The notes beneath the pieces are model-generated. The model was given only the letters and a program-made list of their open reading frames with translations. It was not told the DNA's origin and did not search any database. A DNA stretch of 64,000 nucleotides from Allobosea sp. UNC402CLCol (lineage in GTDB: Bacteria; Pseudomonadota; Alphaproteobacteria; Rhizobiales; Beijerinckiaceae). This document shows, one piece after another, positions 57,784 through 64,000 of the stretch. The stretch lies in NCBI RefSeq assembly GCF_000745475.1, contig NZ_JQJJ01000017.1, positions 62,001 to 126,000 of the forward strand. Direction: 5' to 3'. Position numbers and translations under genes: made by a program. The number at the start of each line of letters is the position of its first letter. Within the stretch, counting starts at the first letter, position 1.

Positions 57784-58806
57784 ATGGCCTCTGCCGAAAC
57801 AAATCCGCGCCGGGATGGCGCGGGCGCCGCAGGCACTCTCGCCGCGCCGCTCGCGCTCGTCATGCGGCTCGTCGACTGGCCGATGCGGGCGCTCCAGCGC
57901 CTGATCGGCGAGCGGCGGATGGCCTATGTCTTCATCCTGCCCAACCTCGCCTTCTTCTCGCTCTTCGTCTTCCTGCCGCTCGTCATCAACTTCGTCTTCT
58001 CGGTGACGGGCGGGGCGGGGCTGTTCCCGAGCGAGCGCCCCTATGTCGGGGCGCAGCAATACGCCTACCTCTTCGATTGCGGCTCCTTCCTCGATCCCTC
58101 TTCCTGCCGCGAGGACCATTTCTGGCGCGGCGTCTACAACACGGCCCGCTTCACCGTCTTCCAGGTGACGGCGATGGTGCTGTTCTCGCTGCTGACGGCG
58201 GTCGTGCTGAACATGAAGATCCGCGGACGCGGCTTCTTCCGCGCCGTCTATTTCTTCCCCGTGCTGCTCTCGCCGGTGGTGGTCGCGCTGACCTGGAAAT
58301 GGATCCTCCAGCGCGACGGCCTGCTCAACGCCGCGCTCACCTCTCTCGGCGGCGAGCGCATCCTCTTCCTGGTCGATCCGAGCTGGGCGATGTTCTGGAT
58401 CGTCTTCGTCTCGGTCTGGGCCCATATGGGCTTCTACACGCTGATCCTGCTCGCCGGCCTGCAGGCCATCCCCGCCGATCTCTATGAGGCGGCCGAGATG
58501 GATGCGACGCCGCGCTGGCGGATGTTCTGGCGCATCACCCTGCCGCTGCTCTGGCCGAACATGATCGTCGTGATCGTGCTCGCCTTGATCAAGGGCGTGC
58601 AGACCTTCGACGAGGTCTTCGTCCTGACCGGGGGCGGCCCCGGCACCGCGACGCTGATGATCGTGCACTACATCTACGAGACGGCCTTCGCCAATCAGGT
58701 CCAGAATTTCGGGCTGGCCGCTGCCGCCTCGGTCGTGCTCGGCGTGGTGCTCTTCGCGCTGACGCTGGCCCAACTCGCGGCGAGCCGCCGCAAGGGGGCA
58801 GCATGA
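57784..58806 (+). CDS. sugar ABC transporter permease, MalF/AglF-like
   Basis: A 340-residue inner-membrane permease with a cytoplasmic N-terminal extension, six helices and the EAA loop 'YEAAEMDATPRWRMFWRITL'. 'RMAYVFILPNLAFFSLFVFL' is the first helix. A moderately long periplasmic insert ('YVGAQQYAYLFDCGSFLDPS' and 'CREDHFW') carries two cysteines that could form a disulfide. It starts 5 bp after the binding-protein stop and overlaps the next permease by 4 bp. Confidence 0.93.
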   Translation: MASAETNPRRDGAGAAGTLAAPLALVMRLVDWPMRALQRLIGERRMAYVFILPNLAFFSLFVFLPLVINFVFSVTGGAGLFPSERPYVGAQQYAYLFDCGSFLDPSSCREDHFWRGVYNTARFTVFQVTAMVLFSLLTAVVLNMKIRGRGFFRAVYFFPVLLSPVVVALTWKWILQRDGLLNAALTSLGGERILFLVDPSWAMFWIVFVSVWAHMGFYTLILLAGLQAIPADLYEAAEMDATPRWRMFWRITLPLLWPNMIVVIVLALIKGVQTFDEVFVLTGGGPGTATLMIVHYIYETAFANQVQNFGLAAAASVVLGVVLFALTLAQLAASRRKGAA

Positions 58807-59855
58807 GCCTCGTGACCAAGCTCGCCACCGCCCGCCGCAAGCCCGGCCGCTGGCATTGGACCGATATCGCGGCCTATGCCTATCTCGCGCTCGGCGTCGT
58901 GCTGATGTTCGGCCCCGTCCTCTGGCTCGGCATGTCTTCGTTCAAGACGCAGGCCGGCCTGCTCGAATTCCCGCCCTCGCTGCTGCCGATGTCGCAGAAG
59001 GAGGTGACGGTTCCCGGCCAGTCCCAGCCGCTGCCGCTCTTCGAGGTGACGATGCCGGACGGCACGAAGCGCGTGCTGGCGCAGGTCCGCCGCATCGGCA
59101 TCCAGGCGCAGATGATCGACCCCGCCAATCCCGGTGAGACGGTCCGCGTGCCGATCGAGGGCCGCGTGCCCGTGCGCGAGTTCAAGCTCGCGACCGAGAA
59201 CTACACCGAGCCGCTGGAGCGCTTCGCCTTCACGCGCTTCCTCTGGAACTCGGTCTTCGTCACGCTGATCGCGACGATCATCACGCTGATCATCAACTCG
59301 ATGGCCGCCTATGCGCTCTCGATCTACGAATTCCGTGGCAAGACGGCGGTGATGCTGATGGTGGTCGGCACGCTGATGATCCCGATCACGATCATCCTGG
59401 TGCCGGTCTATCTCGTCATCACCAAGCTCGGGCTGGTCAATTCGCTCTGGGCGGTGATCCTGCCCGGCGCGGCCACCCCCACCGGCGTCTTCCTGCTGCG
59501 CCAGTACATGCTGACCCTGCCGCGCGACCTGATCGAGGCGGCGCGCATGGACAAGGCCTCGGAATGGCAGATCTACTGGCGCATCGTCATGCCGCTCGCC
59601 ATGCCGGCGCTGGCCGTGCTCGCGATCTTCTCGATCATGTGGCGCTGGAACGAGTTCCTCTGGCCGCTGGCGGTGCTGACCAAGACCGAATCCTACACGC
59701 TGCAGATCGGCCTCAACGCCTTCCAGGGCGAGTTGCAGACGCAGTGGCACTATTTGCTCGCGATGACCGTGGTGACGCTGCTGCCGGTCGCGCTCGTCTT
59801 CGTCTTCCTGCAGCGCTTCATCACCACCGGCATTGCCAATACGGGTATGAAATGA
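58803..59855 (+). CDS. sugar ABC transporter permease, MalG/AglG-like, with large periplasmic insert
   Basis: A 350-residue permease against about 280 for an ordinary MalG. The extra length is a periplasmic domain between helices 1 and 2 (about residues 40-140), containing 'VPGQSQPLPLFEVTMPDGTK' and 'NPGETVRVPIEGRVP'. The EAA loop is 'IEAARMDKASEWQIYWRIVM'. AglG of rhizobial alpha-glucoside importers also has a long insert there, which supports an alpha-glucoside system. It overlaps the previous gene by 4 bp. Confidence 0.92.
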   Translation: MSLVTKLATARRKPGRWHWTDIAAYAYLALGVVLMFGPVLWLGMSSFKTQAGLLEFPPSLLPMSQKEVTVPGQSQPLPLFEVTMPDGTKRVLAQVRRIGIQAQMIDPANPGETVRVPIEGRVPVREFKLATENYTEPLERFAFTRFLWNSVFVTLIATIITLIINSMAAYALSIYEFRGKTAVMLMVVGTLMIPITIILVPVYLVITKLGLVNSLWAVILPGAATPTGVFLLRQYMLTLPRDLIEAARMDKASEWQIYWRIVMPLAMPALAVLAIFSIMWRWNEFLWPLAVLTKTESYTLQIGLNAFQGELQTQWHYLLAMTVVTLLPVALVFVFLQRFITTGIANTGMK

Positions 59856-59871
59856 GCGAAAAGGGTTCCGC

Positions 59872-60939
<1,068 letters not shown>

Positions 60940-60958
60940 GACTGCCGAGAGAGATTCC

Positions 60959-63250
60959 ATGAAAGCCCTCACGCAAGGCCGTTATCTCGGCCGCGATGGC
61001 GAAGCTGCCCTGTTCGATGTCGGGCTCGGCCACACCCTCATTGTGCGCATCCTCGAAGGCGATATCGGCCGGGTGACGCTGAAGCCGCAGGATGGCTACC
61101 GCCTCGACCGCGGCTGGTCGATCGCGCCCGGCGGATTGGAGCCGGCTTATGAGGGCCGTCTGCGCGACAGCCTCGAGGGCTTCTCCTGCCCCAAGGCGAG
61201 CGTCAGCGAAGAGAACGGCAAGGTCACGCTGTCCGCCGGCGGTCTCGCCGCCGAGGTCACGCTCTCGCCCTTCGGCATCGCCTGGCGCCGGGCCGGCGAG
61301 GACAAGCCCTTCCTGCAGGACCGCACGACGCAGGCCTATCTGGTTTCGCCGCGCACCGGCGCGGTCGCGCATTTCATGGCCCGCGACTACACCGAGCGGC
61401 ATTATGGTCTCGGCGACAAGGCCGGCCCGCTCGATCGCACCGGTCGCCGCTTCGCCATCGATGCGGTCGACCCTTGCGGCTTCGACGCCGAACTGTCCGA
61501 CCCGCTCTACAAGATGCTGCCCTTCTTCATCGTCGACGGGCCGACGGGCGCGCATGGGCTGTATTACGACAACCTCGCCACCGGCAGCGTTGATTTCGGC
61601 TGCACGCTCGACAATTATCACGGCCTGTTCCGCTCCTGGAAAGGCGATGACGGCGATCTCGACTATTACGTCATGGCCGGCCCGACCGTTCCCGACGTCG
61701 TCCGCCGTTTCTCCTGGCTGACCGGCGGACAGGCCTTTGCGCCGCTCTGGTCCTTCGGCTTCGGCGTCACCTCCATGGCGATTGCCGACGCGCCCGATGC
61801 GGATGCCCGCATCAGCGACTTCATCGGCAAGCTGGAGACGCACCGCATCCCCTGCGACTCGTTCCATTTCGGCTCGGGCTACACGCAGATCGGCCATCGC
61901 CGCTACGCCTTCAACTGGAACCGCGACAAGTTCCCCGATCCGAAGGCGACGATGCAGCGGCTGAACGACGCCGGCATCTTCACGGTCGCCAATCTCAAAC
62001 CCTGCCTGCTCGACGACCATCCGCGCCTGAAGGAGACGCTCGACGGCGGCTTCCTGGTCAAGGACGGCAAGACGGGTGAGCCGGCGGTGGCCCAGTTCTG
62101 GGACGGGCTCGGCTTCCATCTCGACTACACGAACCCGAAGGGCCGGGCCTGGTGGCGCGACGGCATCGAGACCGCGCTGCTCGACTATGGCTTCACCACG
62201 GTCTGGAACGACAACAACGAATACGAAATCTGGGATGAGGATGCCGTCTGCGACGGCGACGGCCGCCCCTTCCGCCAGGCGCTGGCGCGTCCGGCCCAGC
62301 CGCTGCTGATGACCAAGCTCTCCTATGAGGCTCAGGCCGCGCGCCAGCCGGCCAAGCGCCAGTACTCGGTGACGCGTGGTGGCTGCGCCGGCATCTCGCG
62401 CTACGCCCAGACCTGGTCGGGCGATAACGAGACCGCCTGGAAGACGCTGCGCTACAACCTGACGCAGGGCCTCAATATGAGCCTGTCGGGCATGTTCTCG
62501 ATCGGCCATGATGTCGGCGGCTTCCATGGCCCGACTCCCGGCCCCGAGCTCTTCGTGCGCTTCAACGAGTTCTGCTCGCTCTGGCCGCGCATGGTGATGA
62601 ACTCCTGGAACGACGACGGCGTCGTCAACCTGCCCTGGATGTATCCGGAAATGGTGCCGCAGGTGCGCGAGGCGATCGCGCTGCGCTACCGGCTGATGCC
62701 CTATCTCTACACGCTGATGTGGCGCGCCAGCCGCGACGGCACCCCGGCGATCCGCCCGCTGCTCTGGGATTTCCCGAAGGACGCTATAGCGGCGAAGGCC
62801 GACGACGCCTTCATGCTAGGCCCGGACGTGCTGGTCGCGCCGGTGCTGGAGGAGGGCGCGCGCGAGCGCAGCATCTACCTGCCGGAGCACGAAGGCGGCT
62901 GGTATGATTGGCATGACGGCAAGCATTTTGCCGGCGGCGCGGTCGCGACCGTGGCGGCTCCGCTCGGTCGCCTGCCGGTCTTCGTGCGCGCCGGCGCGCT
63001 GATCCCGCTCGGCAATCCCGAGGGCATCGACGACCAGCGCGAGGTGCTCGTCTGCGGTCTCGTCGAGGGCGCGACCGGCGAACTCTACGAGGACGACGGC
63101 GAGACGGTCGATTGGCGCGGCGCTGGCGGAACGGTCATCCGCTTCCGCGTGCGCGGCGGCGAGATCGCGATCGAGCAGGAGGGGGCGGACGCTCCCTTCG
63201 TCGACCGGATCGCCATCCGGCAGATCGGCGAGGCGGTCGGCCCGCGCTGA
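60959..63250 (+). CDS. GH31-family alpha-glycosidase
   Basis: A 763-residue enzyme hydrolysing alpha-glycosidic bonds. The nucleophile Asp lies in 'TTVWNDNNEYEIWD', where most GH31 enzymes have WNDMNEP, and the acid/base Asp in 'RYAQTWSGDNETAWKTLRYN'. 'HFMARDYTERHYGLGDKAGP' and 'FSIGHDVGGFHGPTPGPELF' are further GH31 signatures. There is no signal peptide, so it is cytoplasmic and acts on imported substrate. The changed nucleophile context places it in a less studied subgroup, and I cannot decide between alpha-glucosidase and alpha-xylosidase. ATG 60959 follows a GAGAGA ribosome site; the longer frame overlaps the ATPase gene. Confidence 0.92.
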   Translation: MKALTQGRYLGRDGEAALFDVGLGHTLIVRILEGDIGRVTLKPQDGYRLDRGWSIAPGGLEPAYEGRLRDSLEGFSCPKASVSEENGKVTLSAGGLAAEVTLSPFGIAWRRAGEDKPFLQDRTTQAYLVSPRTGAVAHFMARDYTERHYGLGDKAGPLDRTGRRFAIDAVDPCGFDAELSDPLYKMLPFFIVDGPTGAHGLYYDNLATGSVDFGCTLDNYHGLFRSWKGDDGDLDYYVMAGPTVPDVVRRFSWLTGGQAFAPLWSFGFGVTSMAIADAPDADARISDFIGKLETHRIPCDSFHFGSGYTQIGHRRYAFNWNRDKFPDPKATMQRLNDAGIFTVANLKPCLLDDHPRLKETLDGGFLVKDGKTGEPAVAQFWDGLGFHLDYTNPKGRAWWRDGIETALLDYGFTTVWNDNNEYEIWDEDAVCDGDGRPFRQALARPAQPLLMTKLSYEAQAARQPAKRQYSVTRGGCAGISRYAQTWSGDNETAWKTLRYNLTQGLNMSLSGMFSIGHDVGGFHGPTPGPELFVRFNEFCSLWPRMVMNSWNDDGVVNLPWMYPEMVPQVREAIALRYRLMPYLYTLMWRASRDGTPAIRPLLWDFPKDAIAAKADDAFMLGPDVLVAPVLEEGARERSIYLPEHEGGWYDWHDGKHFAGGAVATVAAPLGRLPVFVRAGALIPLGNPEGIDDQREVLVCGLVEGATGELYEDDGETVDWRGAGGTVIRFRVRGGEIAIEQEGADAPFVDRIAIRQIGEAVGPR

Positions 63251-63269
63251 GGTCGATCGGAAACACTTC

Positions 63270-63373
63270 GTCATTCCGGACGCAGCGAAGCGGAGATCCG
63301 GGATCCATCTTAGAGCGCACTGCCTTACGATGGATCCCGGATCGACGCCGCTTCGCGGCTTGTCCGGGACGAC
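63270..63373. repeat. 104-bp palindromic intergenic repeat
   Basis: Inner arms GATCCGGGATCCATC (63295-63309) and GATGGATCCCGGATC (63329-63343) are perfect complements. The outer parts GTCATTCCGGA (63270-63280) and TCCGGGACGAC (63363-63373), and the GCGAAGCG/CGCTTCGC pieces between them, also pair. The arrangement and the ATCCCGGAT core are like the REP/RPE-type repeats frequent in Hyphomicrobiales intergenic DNA. It directly follows GH31 and may act as its terminator. Confidence 0.7.
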
Positions 63374-63527
63374 GCGGAGTTTCATCGTGTTGGACCGCTG
63401 CGCCACGTCCGTCGGCCGCGGCCATGCGGCTTCGCGAACCGGCTCATGCAGCTTTGCTGTGGCGCTATGCGGACGCACCGTCCAAGAATAGCCGCCTATT
63501 CGCAGCGATCAGGCGCGGGAGCAGGAC

Positions 63528-64000
63528 ATGGACAAGGTAGCGATCGTCACCGCAGGCGGCAGCGGCATGGGCGCGAACGCGGCGCGGCGGCTGGCGAAGG
63601 ACGGCTATCGCGTCGCGATCCTGTCCTCCTCGGGCAAGGGCGAGGCGCTTGCCGCCGAGCTGGGCGGCATCGGCATCACCGGCTCGAACCAGTCCAACGA
63701 CGACGTCAAGCGGCTGGTCGACGCCACGCTCGACCGCTGGGGCCGGATCGACGCGCTGGTCAACAGCGCCGGCCATGGCCCTCGCGCGCCGATCCTCGAT
63801 CTCACCGACGAGGATTGGCAGAAGGGCCTCGACGTCTATTTCCTCAGTGCGGTCAGGCCGATCCGGCTGGTCACGCCGGTGATGCAGCAGCAGAAATCCG
63901 GCGCCATCGTCAACATCTCGACCGCCTGGGCTTTTGAGCCGAGCGACATGTTCCCGACCTCGGCCATGGCGCGGGCCGGGCTCGCGACCTTCACCAAGAT
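63528..64000 (+). CDS. short-chain dehydrogenase/reductase (partial at window edge)
   Basis: The first 157 residues of an NAD(P)-dependent SDR. The cofactor motif is 'VAIVTAGGSGMGANAARRLA' (TGxxxGxG-like, here AGGSGMG), then 'DALVNSAGHGPRAPILDLTD' (NNAG position) and 'GAIVNISTAWAFEPSDMFPT' with the catalytic Ser region. The usual catalytic Tyr is replaced in the visible stretch 'TSAMARAGLATFTK', where Tyr-x3-Lys is expected; Met occupies the Tyr place. The start is fixed by a GGGAGCAGG ribosome site before ATG 63528. Substrate is unknown, and the 3' end is beyond the window. Confidence 0.88.
   Translation, partial: MDKVAIVTAGGSGMGANAARRLAKDGYRVAILSSSGKGEALAAELGGIGITGSNQSNDDVKRLVDATLDRWGRIDALVNSAGHGPRAPILDLTDEDWQKGLDVYFLSAVRPIRLVTPVMQQQKSGAIVNISTAWAFEPSDMFPTSAMARAGLATFTK

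Overview
The window is high-GC DNA with tightly packed, often 4-bp-overlapping genes and strong G/C bias at third codon positions. It looks like a chromosomal or large-replicon segment of an alphaproteobacterium of the Hyphomicrobiales; a Bosea-like organism is my best guess. The support is ChvE-GguAB, an oxidative L-arabinose pathway, many ABC and tripartite tricarboxylate (TTT) importers, and two intergenic palindromic repeats of the kind common in that order. The genus is inference. I see no rRNA, tRNA, CRISPR array, phage or intact insertion sequence.

Left part (1-3,100): the start of a PAS sensor gene cut by the window edge, several small conserved-type genes of unknown function, one short ORF and a possible glycosidase remnant. 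3,104-11,401 is one operon: a peptide-type (family 5) ABC importer, a GH51 alpha-L-arabinofuranosidase and an ArsR-like regulator, most simply read as uptake and cleavage of arabinose-containing oligosaccharides. 11,500-21,600 holds alanine dehydrogenase beside a decayed M20 peptidase fragment, a LysR regulator divergent from an exported alpha/beta hydrolase, and a six-gene minus-strand run (alpha/beta hydrolase, XapX, exported amidohydrolase, DoxX, MFS exporter, isochorismatase-like hydrolase) opposite a HxlR regulator. 21,947-26,280 is a polar-amino-acid-type ABC importer with a GntR/FCD regulator and an enolase-superfamily enzyme, preceded by a perfect 40-bp palindrome. 26,671-31,858 is an envelope group (DUF1254 protein, class A acid phosphatase, two beta-barrel-like proteins) beside an AraC-type regulator, with a 43-bp motif found twice.

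32,006-46,109 is the centrepiece. It contains a YtfQRT-YjfF-type furanose importer, a GntR regulator with a candidate dyad operator, a 2-keto-3-deoxyarabonate-dehydratase-like enzyme, an aldose 1-dehydrogenase, a mutarotase, an SMP-30 lactonase and the ChvE-GguAB monosaccharide importer. Together these supply most of the non-phosphorylating L-arabinose route to 2-oxoglutarate. L-arabonate dehydratase and ketoglutarate-semialdehyde dehydrogenase are not in the window. The GH51 operon would feed arabinose into this pathway.

46,227-54,462 carries two TTT systems, one with only the membrane subunits and one complete with TetR, a CapA-like protein and a D-2-hydroxyacid dehydrogenase. 55,296-63,250 is a second glycoside locus: a LacI regulator with a perfect palindromic operator, a CUT1 sugar importer (binding protein, two permeases, ATPase) and a GH31 alpha-glycosidase. 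A short-chain dehydrogenase runs off the right edge. Overall this is a carbohydrate-scavenging region aimed at plant-derived pentosides and alpha-glycosides. All function calls come from reading motifs and remembered families, without database searches.
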